Shown piece after piece: positions 18,784-28,357 of a stretch of 64,000 nt of DNA. Both the position numbers and the translations under genes were made by a program. The notes beneath the pieces were generated by a model, which saw nothing but the letters and a program-made list of their open reading frames with translations, made no database searches and was not told the origin of the DNA. How positions within the stretch are numbered: the first letter of the stretch is position 1; every line of letters starts with the position of its first letter. Source of the DNA: Debaryomyces hansenii CBS767 (Eukaryota; Ascomycota; Pichiomycetes; Serinales; Debaryomycetaceae). The stretch spans positions 558,001 to 622,000 of the forward strand of contig NC_006045.2 of the NCBI RefSeq assembly GCF_000006445.2, read 5' to 3'.

Positions 18784-20460
18784 TTATGCACTGTGATCGT
18801 CATTTTGAGTAACGAATTTTGACACTTTCTTTCTATCCTTAGAAATTTGACGAGATGCCTTAACATTGAATCCATTTGCTAAAAATTCTGTAGTTTCTTC
18901 TAGTTCCAAGCCTGAAACTTCTGGCAATAAGAAAAAAACAAAAAAGAATGCAACAAAACATAAACCTGCGAAAAATGCAAAAGTGCCAGGAGGTGTAATA
19001 TTCTCCAACATGGTCAAGAAAGTGGATGCAATAACTAAGGAACCAGCCCAATTAGTAGCAGCAGCATACATACAGCCGACAGCTCTAACATTTACATCTG
19101 AGAATAATTCAACACCAGTCCAAGCACTGTTACCTATACCAATAGCGTAAGAAGCCACAAACCACACCATACCGAGAATAATAACAATCCCCCAGCCAGT
19201 AATGCCTCTCGCTTCAACAATGACATCAGAATCTGATGTAAACTTCACACCTAAAAAGTGGAAGGCAATAGCACAAAGAACTAATGATATACACATGCAT
19301 GGAATTGCACCTAATAGGATACGTCTACGTCCTATCTTATCAATAATGCATAATGCAATCCCTGTAAACACAAAGTTCGTAGCGGCAATAATAATAGATA
19401 CTGCAGTTGCATTATCGAACCCAATAGTTTCGAAAATTGTTGCACTGAAATACATTAAAGAATTAAACCCCGTAAATTGCTGTATACCTTGTAAGCCACA
19501 AGCTAAGATTAATGCCCTAAAATTTGCTGGATTTGTGTGAATGATTTTAATTGAGTTCCACGCTTGAACTAATGGATTATTTCCTGGAACAGTCGAATTG
19601 GAGGCGATCATATCTTGAATAGTTGCATTAACGAAAGCATTGGAAGGATTGTGGTGAGTTTTGCTCAAAACTTTTCTAGCTTCTTCAACTCTACCTACCA
19701 TAATATAAAACCTTGGGGTATCGGGTAAGAAACAAAACAACACAAATTGAATTATAGGGGGTACCATACATAATCCAACAGATACTCTCCACCCATTATT
19801 CACACCAGTTAATCCCCAGTTTATAAAATAGGCAACCAATTGACCTCCAGTTATAAACATACAGTTGGTAACAATCAAACGGCCCCTATATTTTGACGGT
19901 GCCAATTCACTCAACATCAAAGGCGAAATCAAAGACGCAATGCCCACTCCGAGTCCCAAAACAAATCTACCAACAATCATCGTCCAAACAGTATGTGCAG
20001 CTAATTGAATTATAGTTCCTATAACAAAAATAACGTTTGATCCTAACAACACCATTTTTCTTCCAATCAAGTTGGCTAATATGCCTCCAATGATAGCCCC
20101 GATCAACGCACCCAAAGAAGTAGCAGACGTAATAAATTCTTTCTCTCCGTTAGACAATAATTTATTGCTCAAATCAGTGCCAATATTCACCAACGCAGAC
20201 GATATGTAACCGGTGTCATACCCAAACATAAACCCACTTATAGATGATGTTAACGTGATTAAAATAATCAATTTGGATGGTCTTGCGTCCGAATCAGAAA
20301 TAACTGATTCTGAGCTCAACAATTCTGAAGAACTTTTGGGACTTGGTTCAATCATAACATTATTTGTAGAGCCTGACCTTTCTATTTCAATATCTGATAT
20401 AGTGCTATCTATTGTCACGTCATGACAGTCATCCTTTTTAGTAGAATTACTCATGTTCAA
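18784..20460 (-). CDS. ITR1: Myo-inositol transporter (Itr1/Itr2 type)
   Basis: Major facilitator superfamily sugar transporter of 558 residues that probably brings myo-inositol in with protons. Cytosolic N-terminus of about 65 acidic, Ser-rich residues, then 12 membrane spans. The first-span motif SGFMFGYDTGYISSAL, the block NGEKEFITSATSLGALIGAIIGG, GRKMVLLGSN, PDTPRFYIMVGR, QGIQQFTGFNSLMYFSATIFETIGF and ATNWAGSLVIASTFLTMLENITPPGTFAFFAG track S. cerevisiae Itr1 almost throughout. The usual PESPR loop motif is PDTPR, as in Itr1. The region after span 10 reads ELFSDVNVRAVG. Two copies of a TCGCCGAG-containing repeat lie upstream. Confidence 0.87.
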   Translation of the reverse strand: MNMSNSTKKDDCHDVTIDSTISDIEIERSGSTNNVMIEPSPKSSSELLSSESVISDSDARPSKLIILITLTSSISGFMFGYDTGYISSALVNIGTDLSNKLLSNGEKEFITSATSLGALIGAIIGGILANLIGRKMVLLGSNVIFVIGTIIQLAAHTVWTMIVGRFVLGLGVGIASLISPLMLSELAPSKYRGRLIVTNCMFITGGQLVAYFINWGLTGVNNGWRVSVGLCMVPPIIQFVLFCFLPDTPRFYIMVGRVEEARKVLSKTHHNPSNAFVNATIQDMIASNSTVPGNNPLVQAWNSIKIIHTNPANFRALILACGLQGIQQFTGFNSLMYFSATIFETIGFDNATAVSIIIAATNFVFTGIALCIIDKIGRRRILLGAIPCMCISLVLCAIAFHFLGVKFTSDSDVIVEARGITGWGIVIILGMVWFVASYAIGIGNSAWTGVELFSDVNVRAVGCMYAAATNWAGSLVIASTFLTMLENITPPGTFAFFAGLCFVAFFFVFFLLPEVSGLELEETTEFLANGFNVKASRQISKDRKKVSKFVTQNDDHSA

Positions 20461-20607
20461 TCGTAAAATGTTGTTGTTTTACAAAATTTGAATATGAGAT
20501 ATGCAATATAAGAGATGGTAATAATGAATATGTAACAGTATAATAATAAGTAACGAAGTTCTGAGAAGAAAGTTTGACTTATAAATAAAAGACTTCTTTT
20601 GATTACT

Positions 20608-20701
20608 AGGAATTTAATTTTCGCCGAGAGATGAAGGAGTTCGGCAAAACCAGCCAATAAAAATACAGGACACGAAAGTTGAGGAATTTAATTTCGCCGA
20701 G
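20608..20701. repeat. Direct repeat in inositol transporter promoter
   Basis: A 20-21-bp sequence (AGGAATTTAATT plus TTCGCCGAG) occurs at 20608-20628 and, one base shorter, at 20682-20701. Between them TTCGGC (20640-20645) is an inverted partial copy. The repeats lie 148 and 222 bp upstream of the transporter start, placing them in its promoter. They may be a tandem regulator site; no factor is identified. Confidence 0.6.
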
Positions 20702-21267
20702 TTACATTTCATTTTTGGAAAGATTACTTAATGGCTTCTATAGAATAATCAAGAACTCTGATAGAAGATTCGTATCGATGCCGAAACCAGGACGATTTAA
20801 GGCTAGTAGTATATAACACCAAAAATCGAATGTCTTTTTTTTAAAATCCTCTTACGAGTAAAACCAATGTATTTAGCCAGTTAGAATCTACCCTTACAAT
20901 CGAATATAACAATAATGAATAAATTAAAAAAATAACTATCTAGTGTATGTTAAATGAGGAACAATGTAAAAAAATATAAAAAATATAATAATAATATAAA
21001 GGATAGGTTAAATTTAAATTATTTCCAAAACAGATTAGTTATTTGGCGATATAAACAGATTAAATTAAATCTCTTTCTTTAATAAAATAAACTTATTAGA
21101 TCTTTTATAGTATTTTCATAATCATGACAAAGGGAAGTAACTTTTTTTCTGTTTCAATTTCTCAACTAGAAACTTAAAAATTGAAAATCTTATAGAAACA
21201 AATCGAACTCCAACAAGTGCAATTGTTCAGAAAGACCAATGATAAAACGTATGGATCAATCATTTAT
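20702..21267. other. Distal inositol transporter promoter and CYT1 3' flank
   Basis: Very AT-rich stretch of more than 500 bp with homopolymer runs. No coding frame, RNA gene or repeat is supported. Confidence 0.4.
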
Positions 21268-22137
21268 CTATTTTCTTTTAGATGGGGGGTCGAATCTGAT
21301 CTTTCTATTCTTGATTGGTTGCCATTTGAATTTCTTGACCCAAACGGATACTAAGTACAAGGAAGAAACAATAATAAGAGCCTTCAAACCCCATTTCTTT
21401 CTGTCATCGTGTTCAGGTTCAGAAGCCCAGTTCAAGAATGTGGTAACATCCTTGGCCATTTGCGAGGTAGTGGCTGGAGTACCATCTTCGTATTCAACTA
21501 AATCATCGAACAAAACCCTAGCCATAGCAATGGCCCCACCTGGGAAGTATGGGTTGTAGTTGGAACCTTCTGGTAACACAACACCAGCTGGTGGATCGTC
21601 TGGGTAACCGGTCAATAACGAGAAGATGTAGTCACATCCTCCGTGTCTGGCCTTGACAATTAATGATAAATCTGGTGGTAAAGCCCCTTGGTTGGCAGCT
21701 CTAGCAGCTTGTTCGTTTTCGTATGGCGATGGGATGTAATCAGCCAACTTACCTGGTCTCTTTCTTGGCTTACCTTCATCATCTGGTTCGTCGTCGTATT
21801 CCAAGTCTTCAGCGAACGCCTTGGCTTCAGTAGTGGTGTGGGAAACACCAACAAGGTTTCTCCAAGCAATTCTTTCCAATGAGTGACAAGCAGCACAAAC
21901 TTCTTGGTAAACCTGGTATCCTCTTCTAATAGAAGCATGGTCAAATGTGTCAAACATCCCATTGTGCGACCATCCGTAAGCTGGTGGATGTAACCCATGT
22001 TCTGCGGCCGTCATGGCACTAGCAGTAACTGAATCTTGATATAATAAATATGATGCAGTTAAACCGGTGACACCAACAGAACCGGCAATAAATTTTTGAA
22101 CTAAAGGATTAGCTGCTTTAGCAGTAGATCTAAACAT
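21268..22137 (-). CDS. CYT1: Cytochrome c1, heme subunit of respiratory complex III
   Basis: 289-residue inner-membrane subunit that passes electrons from the Rieske protein to cytochrome c. Mitochondrial targeting N-terminus (MFRSTAKAANPLVQKF), then the mature start DSVTASAMTAAEHGLHPPAYGWSH. The covalent heme motif CAACH is at 81-85. The hinge contains GALPPDLSLIVKARHGG. GGAIAMARVLFDD holds the Met ligand, and the C-terminal anchor is ALIIVSSLYLVSVWVKKFKW. Length and all landmarks are normal. CCAAT boxes upstream fit HAP-complex control. Confidence 0.97.
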   Translation of the reverse strand: MFRSTAKAANPLVQKFIAGSVGVTGLTASYLLYQDSVTASAMTAAEHGLHPPAYGWSHNGMFDTFDHASIRRGYQVYQEVCAACHSLERIAWRNLVGVSHTTTEAKAFAEDLEYDDEPDDEGKPRKRPGKLADYIPSPYENEQAARAANQGALPPDLSLIVKARHGGCDYIFSLLTGYPDDPPAGVVLPEGSNYNPYFPGGAIAMARVLFDDLVEYEDGTPATTSQMAKDVTTFLNWASEPEHDDRKKWGLKALIIVSSLYLVSVWVKKFKWQPIKNRKIRFDPPSKRK

Positions 22138-22154
22138 TTTGGATTAAAATTATT

Positions 22155-22327
22155 GACCAATTTATTAGAAATTGAATTGAACAAAGTTAGATTAATATAA
22201 TATTTATCAACAACTACTAATGGACTGAGAATTGATTATACTCACGTTAAATTTTTCAAATGAACAAAGGCTAATCGTTTATTGGTTGAAACGAATGTTT
22301 TGGCCATGTGCACGAAATGACCCATTG
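22155..22327. promoter_or_regulatory. CCAAT boxes in the CYT1 promoter
   Basis: ATTGGT at 22281-22286 reads ACCAATAA on the gene strand, a full match to the yeast HAP-complex consensus ACCAATNA, about 145 bp upstream of CYT1. Another ATTGG (22323-22327) and a CCAAT (22155-22159) flank it. HAP control of respiratory genes is established in yeasts; activity here is inferred. Confidence 0.5.
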
Positions 22328-22374
22328 GGGATACCGATATTATAAATGCGGTGCGATTTTTTTCATTAGGACAA

Positions 22375-22475
22375 TCCTTATTAGCTCAGTTGGTAGAGCG
22401 TTCGGCTTTTAAGGATTAAAGATTTCTGTCAAAGAGTCGACCGAAATGTCCAGGGTTCGAGCCCCTGATGAGGAG
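22375..22475 (+). tRNA. tRNA-Lys(UUU) with intron
   Basis: The acceptor TCCTTAT pairs with ATGAGGA. The D-arm reads AGCTCAGTTGGTAGAGC and the T-arm GGGTTCGAGCCCC. The anticodon loop CTTTTAA gives TTT (Lys) and is interrupted after position 37 by an intron of about 28 nt (roughly 22412-22439). A T-run at 22480-22490 terminates Pol III. The S. cerevisiae counterpart also has an intron. Confidence 0.92.
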
Positions 22476-22666
22476 TCCTTATTTTTTTTATTATTAGCAT
22501 TACGTATGTATTAGTATGCTGTATTTGCTGTTGCATGCTATTGTATATTTATGTATGTAGATACTATCGAATATGGTATTGTACCTTTAAGACAATCAAG
22601 AATCTCCGCTAGAACATTTTCAGCATGTCTAGCTTCCAGACTAAAGGATATTTGATATTAAAAAAA

Positions 22667-23110
22667 CTACCATTTTTCTTCGGGGTTTTGCTTGAATTCC
22701 TGGTAGTCGGACCAATTGAACATGCTGATTTCGGTTTCGTTCTCGACCTCCAACTCGTACAAGGACTTTCCGTCTCCGGCGATGGGGTTGGAGGTGTCCT
22801 CGCAGAGCAAAACCCAGTCGTCATCGTGGTCCAAGTTTATAACCAATTGCATCGACTTGGAGCCATGGGCCTTGGTGTAGATCTTAAGGGTGTCGTATGT
22901 GACGTTACGGTATGGTCTCAAACCACCAGTAGTGTTTATGATGTTGCGGAGAGACTTTATTAAATCCAGTGGAGTGGTTTCCTTCAAGTTGACCGATGGT
23001 AGAATATGGTTCTTGACGTTCCTGTAGGGGAATGATTTCACTATACGAATAGTGAGCACTACGTCTGTTGCAGGACGGACGTGTGACGTCAAGGGTTCAT
23101 CGGTATTCAT
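22667..23110 (-). CDS. UPF0538 family protein (C2orf76 homolog)
   Basis: 147-residue small protein of the conserved eukaryotic UPF0538 family, whose function is not established. It matches the family from TIRIVKSFPYRNVKNHILPSVNL through RNVTYDTLKIYTKAHGSKSMQLVINLDHDDDW to the C-terminal ENETEISMFNWSDYQEFKQNPEEKW. No signal peptide or membrane span, so probably cytosolic. G+C is visibly higher than in neighbouring genes. Divergent from the membrane-protein gene at 24232. Confidence 0.82.
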   Translation of the reverse strand: MNTDEPLTSHVRPATDVVLTIRIVKSFPYRNVKNHILPSVNLKETTPLDLIKSLRNIINTTGGLRPYRNVTYDTLKIYTKAHGSKSMQLVINLDHDDDWVLLCEDTSNPIAGDGKSLYELEVENETEISMFNWSDYQEFKQNPEEKW

Positions 23111-24231
23111 TCTGGATATTGATCTGCAAATATGCCATTCATCTCTGGGAATAGTTTTTTTATCAGTGATGTCGTGTGATAACCAACTGATCTACTGCAG
23201 TATAGCAGGGTAGCAGGGTAGTAGTGAGTAGGATACGGTATAGTCTAGACTGGTAGATTAGCGACAGAAGTGGTATGTGTCGTCATTTCCTTATTTGCTT
23301 ATCTTGGAGGTAGAGAATAATCCAACTCTGTCGTCGATCGTTTTCGTTCGTTGACTAGATTCTGGTCATTATTATGAACAGTGCTAACTTCAAGGAGGTC
23401 GCTACCATATACATACGGATATTTCAATTATGGTCCGCTCTATATTTTATTTGCTTATATGTTATTTGCTTATATGTTATCTGTGAAAAATAATACAAAT
23501 CTCCTGTTTCCATTTTGCACCCAAAATCCGCCTCGACGTCCATTTACAATGAAAATGGTCTACGTTCGTGTTTACCTCCGAATACGTTCTAATCTCCTGG
23601 TAACAATCAGCGAAGTTATATACTCTTCAACATTTCTTTTGATTTGTCTATCTTTAAGAGTCTTGCTCGCTAATTAAACATTGTACATTTACAATATCAA
23701 CTCATGTGGTTATAAAGCACGTCGAATATGTATTAAGCACAGAATATATTTCAAATTTAATGTATAAATCATAATTCATTGTTCATAGTTTATTAACTAT
23801 CTAACTATCTATAAAATTATAATATTTACTATATTTGCAATATGATATCATTTTCTACGAAATTTCAAAAAAATGCCAATTGATTGATTTTTCACTCTAA
23901 AAACCATCCTAGAGTGAAACACTAATCTTATAAATAAAAACACCCGTCACATCTCTTTCATCTAATCAAATACTCTTACTGACCCACTATTCACTACCTG
24001 GATTAACTGATAGCATTATCAATGTCGCGCGAATACCAAAATTTCAAAGACAGTTTCCAAAATTAGCCTCAAATCAATAGAGAAAATTTCTCAATGTAAC
24101 ATATGTTTTGATTTCAATAACTGAATTATCATCTGACACCCTTATTACATTTGATCAATAAACTCTTCAAGCGAAGAAGGTATTATAAATTCAAGTTCGC
24201 TGTGATAAATAAAGATAAATTAGACTAAATC
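23111..24231. other. Long divergent promoter region with a 15-bp tandem repeat
   Basis: 1,121 bp without a gene. ATTTGCTTATATGTT is present twice head-to-tail at 23449-23478. The short tandem AGCAGGGT/AGTAG lies near 23203-23230. The last 350 bp before the gene at 24232 are very AT-rich. No RNA gene seen. The length suggests complex control of the plus-strand gene. Confidence 0.45.
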
Positions 24232-25032
24232 ATGAGTAGTGGTGACGCTTTACCGACTTTAAGTGATCCGGATTCATACACAACGCCGGCAGTTACTGTT
24301 CCTGCCAATAATGATAATCCTTACATCGTAAGACATTCTAACCCTTCAGGTACAGTTTTTATTGCCGTTGGAGCTATTGTTGGGGCCATTTTCTTAGGAT
24401 TCATATTTTACCATTTGATCAGATCATTAACAGCATCAAGATTAGCAAAGAAAACTTTGGATGGAGATAAGGAAATGTACGAAAAATATCAAAATAACAA
24501 TAGTACAGCGTACGGTGGTCATGGGATTACTGCTTCATCTACTTATAATACCGAGTCTGTGGCTAAATTACCATTATTATCTCATCATGCTAGCAGACAA
24601 CACTTAGGTGGATTTACCGGCGCTAGTGGTTCTCAAATCGGAGATACTTCGACTATATATGCTTCAGAAACAGCTGCAGCTACGTCGAAGCATGATTTGA
24701 CCAAGATGTTTATTTCGCCAACTGCTGAAGTCATGTCGCACAACAGAACAAAGTCAGGGCATTTTGGAGGCTCTACTAACTCATTATTTGGCGGTTCGAC
24801 AAGCAATTTGGGAAACCCATCACCTGCCACTAATAGACACTCACAATTGGTACCCAGTTTGTACATCAACAACGAAACTAACAACAGTGATTACTCGCTT
24901 AATAGTCATGCACAATCGCAACAAGGTCAACCTCAACAGCTGCAACAACAACAGCAATTGAATACTCCAGGAAAGAATAACAGAAGAGCCATTCCTAGTA
25001 TGTATCTTGAAGATTTAATTGATAATGAATGA
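24232..25032 (+). CDS. Single-pass membrane protein, possibly Prm5/Csi2-like
   Basis: 266 residues: a 36-residue Ser/Thr/Pro-rich head, one strong membrane span (about 40-62, GTVFIAVGAIVGAIFLGFIFYHLI) and a long cytosolic tail. The tail is rich in Ser, Thr, Asn and Gly, with a Gln-rich stretch (about 225-243) and the terminal motif IPSMYLEDLIDNE. The segment NPYIVRHSNPSGTVFIAVGAIVGA resembles the juxtamembrane region of S. cerevisiae Prm5/YNL058C and Csi2, linked to the cell wall and chitin synthesis. That match is short, so the assignment is tentative. A degraded copy of its C-terminus may lie at 25415-25486. Confidence 0.55.
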   Translation: MSSGDALPTLSDPDSYTTPAVTVPANNDNPYIVRHSNPSGTVFIAVGAIVGAIFLGFIFYHLIRSLTASRLAKKTLDGDKEMYEKYQNNNSTAYGGHGITASSTYNTESVAKLPLLSHHASRQHLGGFTGASGSQIGDTSTIYASETAAATSKHDLTKMFISPTAEVMSHNRTKSGHFGGSTNSLFGGSTSNLGNPSPATNRHSQLVPSLYINNETNNSDYSLNSHAQSQQGQPQQLQQQQQLNTPGKNNRRAIPSMYLEDLIDNE

Positions 25033-25846
25033 GTAAGTTACTTGAAGAGTCGCCTAGGACTCTGGCTATATCGCTGATATCTATTAGTGGCTGACGTATT
25101 TACAACAAGCTTGTGAATACATTACAATAAAAGCTATTGCATAAATTGAGAGTAGCTTAATTATATACACGAATAAATGCCTTGAAGAATTAAATACATA
25201 GGATATAGGCAGCCATACATTTTAGTAATCATGGGACTTTTATTCTTACATTCTCAACTGGCACTACGCATCGTGGGTAGCAAGAATCGTAGCAAATCGG
25301 TTCATTCAAAATATTACAAACAGAAATACCCAATTACTGTATTGATTTCCGTTAAAGATACCAATGTGGTACGGGCTGCAGACGTATTCTTTCAAGGAAG
25401 ACCCAGATAAGTAGAAGACTACGAATGAGGCTTCACTAAACTGTGAATATCCGAACTATACTCTTGAAGATCTCATAAACGAATAATTCCGTAATTGAAT
25501 AGTTCCGTTGCTCTAAAAATCATCTTTTTTGAGTTCATCATCCTAGAGTCGTGAGCCTACGAAGAGGTATAATCATCAAATTGATTCATTCGTAAAATAT
25601 AACTAGAGTTAATATCTTACACATGGATGCACAAGTCTAACCGAGGAGTCATAAGCGAAAATCGTCAAGAATAATGGCTTTCCAGAAGAAATGATCATAT
25701 GCTACATAGTATAGGCTCTAGTAGCAAAACAATTGTGGTAAGCGCACGTCACACTAAAATTGTATCTTCAGTGTTTATGTTTGTTCAGCCTCAAGCTACT
25801 CTGATAAGTCATTAGACCTTTAACTTAGTACATAATATAATTCATA
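25033..25846. other. Intergenic region before RHO3
   Basis: 814 bp between two plus-strand genes. Apart from the possible C-terminal relic at 25415, I see only a 57-59-codon open frame from 25231 with no family features, and no RNA gene. Confidence 0.4.
25415..25486 (+). pseudogene. Possible degraded copy of the C-terminus of the gene at 24232
   Basis: A 23-codon frame that opens after a stop ends in PNYTLEDLINE followed by TAA. The intact upstream gene ends in PSMYLEDLIDNE followed by TGA. CTTGAAGAT is identical at the DNA level. The preceding 380 bp hold no further clear match. It could be a remnant of a tandem duplicate or chance. Confidence 0.25.
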
Positions 25847-26651
25847 ATGCCTCTTTGTGGCGGTGGTCAAAATACGAGTATGTATTATATATTTTGGATA
25901 TGGATTTGGTTTCAATATTCAATTCTTAGTTTTGACGAATTCAAATGAGTTGAAAAATTAATGACATGTGTGATTTGGTACTAACGCATTAGTTCAACGT
26001 AAAATAGTAATTCTAGGTGATGGTGCGTGTGGTAAGACGTCATTGTTGAATGTTTTCACAAGAGGGTACTTTCCACAGGTGTATGAACCTACTGTGTTCG
26101 AAAACTACGTACATGATATTTTCATAGATGGCCAATCGGTTCAATTATCCTTGTGGGATACGGCTGGACAGGAAGAATTTGACAGATTAAGATCGCTTTC
26201 GTACTCAGATACGCATTGTATCATGTTGTGTTTCTCTATAGATTCTCCAGACTCGTTAGAGAACGTCCAATCGAAATGGGTTGGTGAGATTGCAGACCAT
26301 TGCGAGGGTGTCAAATTGGTGTTAGTGGCTTTAAAGTGTGATTTGAGAAATAACGAAGATACAGATGTGGACCAAAATGGAGGAAACGCAGGAGGGGCAG
26401 AAGATGAATCGTTCAACCCATATTCGCAATCGTCTTCAAATCCATACCAACAACAGAAACGATTAATAAGTTACGAAGAGGGCTTGGCTGTCGCCAAAAA
26501 AGTCGGTGCTTTGAGATACTTAGAATGCTCGGCCAAAAAGAATAGAGGTGTTAACGAGGCTTTCTCTGAAGCGGCTAGATGTGCTCTTAACGCCAAACCA
26601 AAAGGTGCTAATGATAATGAACCAGAAAAAAAAAGTTGTGTTATAATGTAA
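25847..26651 (+). CDS. RHO3: Rho-type small GTPase Rho3 (two exons)
   Basis: Membrane-bound GTPase that directs polarised exocytosis and actin organisation at the bud tip. Exon 1 is 25847-25877 (encodes MPLCGGGQNT plus one base). The intron, 25878-25992 (115 nt), has donor GTATGT, branch site TACTAAC (25979-25985) and acceptor TAG. Exon 2 is 25993-26651. The product is 229 residues: P-loop GDGACGKT (19-26), effector region VYEPTVFENYVHDIF, WDTAGQEEFDRLR, and ECSAK. There is a 30-residue Asn/Gly/Gln-rich insert before LISYEEGLAVAKK as in Rho3, and C-terminal CVIM for prenylation. Cys4 may be palmitoylated. Without exon 1 the P-loop would be lost. Confidence 0.96.
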
Positions 26652-26889
26652 AAGGGGAAAGGATGAGACGCCAAAAAGGTTTAGATTTTATGTACTTACT
26701 AATTATTTCTTCCAGCATTCTTATTCGTCTTAGTTTGACTATTTATTCAAATTAATTCATCTCTTCCCTACATCGCTTCCGCATTAGTGGTTGATGTAAT
26801 AATGTACTTATACATTTTATAGTCTAAATAAATACAGAAAGATAGTGAAAATGCCTTGAGGTGCTATGTACATGATATGATGGTACGAC

Positions 26890-27351
26890 TTATTTATATT
26901 CCTTAAATGGTTGATTTAGAGGTTTTTCTCTCGCATCCCATATGTCTTCTGAACTTCCCTGGGCCTTCTCTTCCAATAATCTTTTTTTGAAAAATGCTTG
27001 TACATTTTGTCTTTTTTCAAGTTCCTTGGGACTAATATCGTAGTCAATTTCCTCGTTTAGATTACTTGAGAATGTCCCGTTCTTCAAAGCAAACCAGATT
27101 TTTTCTCTTTGTTCTGCGCATGTTGAATACGAACCATATCTGTAATAGTTTTTAACCTGTCCACCTAAAGCAAAACACAGTAATAACTCGTCAAAAGCTG
27201 TAACGATTGAAATTTGACTTGGGAATGATTTATTGTTGGAATTAATTGCTTTCGTTATCTGTTGACGCTTTTGTTGGATTTCTTCTGGACTATCCTGGAA
27301 TAACGACCATATTTCCTTTAAATCATCATTTTCGCTATTATTGGAGCTCAT
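26890..27351 (-). CDS. DUF3128 (Emi1-like) protein
   Basis: 153 residues. The core FDELLLCFALGGQVKNYYRYGSYSTCAEQREKIWFALKNG is the DUF3128 domain of S. cerevisiae Emi1 and relatives, with two conserved cysteines spaced as in CHCH-like small proteins. The C-terminus (RQNVQAFFKKRLLEEKAQGSSEDIWDAR) also fits, with the family motif SSEDIWDxR. Emi1 is linked genetically to meiosis and respiration. The molecular role is unknown. Confidence 0.78.
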   Translation of the reverse strand: MSSNNSENDDLKEIWSLFQDSPEEIQQKRQQITKAINSNNKSFPSQISIVTAFDELLLCFALGGQVKNYYRYGSYSTCAEQREKIWFALKNGTFSSNLNEEIDYDISPKELEKRQNVQAFFKKRLLEEKAQGSSEDIWDAREKPLNQPFKEYK

Positions 27352-27501
27352 TTGTGCTTTCGTCTACCCAAACGGTTGATTGCTTTTATAATTGTATTTT
27401 ACGAAAAAAAATAAACTTTACAACGAATTTAATCTTCCTTTAGCTTGTATGATCTTTTTAATTGTTCGAAATATCGCGTATAAAAATATTTCAAAAAATT
27501 A

Positions 27502-27574
27502 TGCCTTCAGCCAGATTCGAACTGACGATCTCCTCATTACTAGTGAGGTGCCTTACCAACTTGGCCATAAAGGC
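27502..27574 (-). tRNA. tRNA-Thr(AGU)
   Basis: On the minus strand GCCTTTA pairs with the 3' acceptor strand TGAAGGC. The D-arm is TGGCCAAGTTGGTAAGGC and the T-arm holds AGTTCGAATCT. The anticodon loop CTAGTAA gives AGT, read as IGU (Thr). No intron. The A-run just left (27493-27498) provides the terminator on this strand. Confidence 0.92.
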
Positions 27575-28357
27575 TTAAATTTAATGCTTTAATAGACACA
27601 ACTACATATATTAACAATATATGTACGTATACCTCAGCGTTGCAAAAGTTGTGATAGAGGTGATTATTCCCTGAGTCTTGAGATAGACGAAAGAAGGAAG
27701 AAATTAAGAACTAATTATAGGTAGTTAAAATTAATGAGTTAGCTAAGGATAAGAAGTTCTATTTGGTCTATAGAATTATAATATACAGAATATAAATAAT
27801 TACCATATTGGTCCCCAGTTTCTTTACAAATTGTGAAAGAACACGCTCATATATGTATACGTTGTAAGCATACGTAAACTATACGTATTGCAATTACAGC
27901 CATGATTGCAAAACTATAAATATGTAGAAGAATCCCGGTAAATCTCAGAATAGAGATTAGGACCTAAATAGAGAGTAATTAGTTAGTTATCAATCTATAA
28001 GTTAGGATAAAGTTAGATTAGTAGAATATACATAGTAGACCAAGTGTTAGTTATAATTTATACCCACTTCCCTTACATATAAACTTTCTTTAAACCTGCT
28101 TGCCTTTAGGAGTAACTGGAATATTTATTGATGCATTACTTATTTTAACACTATGGGAGTAACAGGTGATGTTAATCCTATAGATATTATAGGTTTTTTC
28201 GGTGGTATTGGAAGCGAATTAAAATTAGGTAAAAGAGATAATAGTGGTAGATCTATAAAAATAAATAAAAATGATACTCACATTATCCAAAACTTTTAAG
28301 CGTTATAATGAGATTAATAATGCATTTAAGGATGTAAGAATGTTTCATAAAATTATC
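27575..28357. other. AT-rich stretch between tRNA-Thr and the unknown gene pair
   Basis: 783 bp, extremely AT-rich, with TATAC/GTATA-rich words near 27860-27890. It lies upstream of a tRNA 5' end, a typical place for retroelement insertions. I could not identify an LTR or target duplication. The right end contains the short coding relic at 28153. Confidence 0.4.
28153..28299 (+). pseudogene. Short degenerate coding relic, unidentified
   Basis: A 48-codon open frame starts with ATG at 28153 and has coding-like character: a Gly-rich hydrophobic stretch (NPIDIIGFFGGIG) followed by charged residues. It stops at 28297-28299. Coding-like sequence appears to go on in another frame to about 28357, where it meets the end of the minus-strand gene. 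This suggests a broken fragment of a larger gene. No family is recognised. Its A+T richness matches the two genes to its right, so they may have arrived together. Confidence 0.3.
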
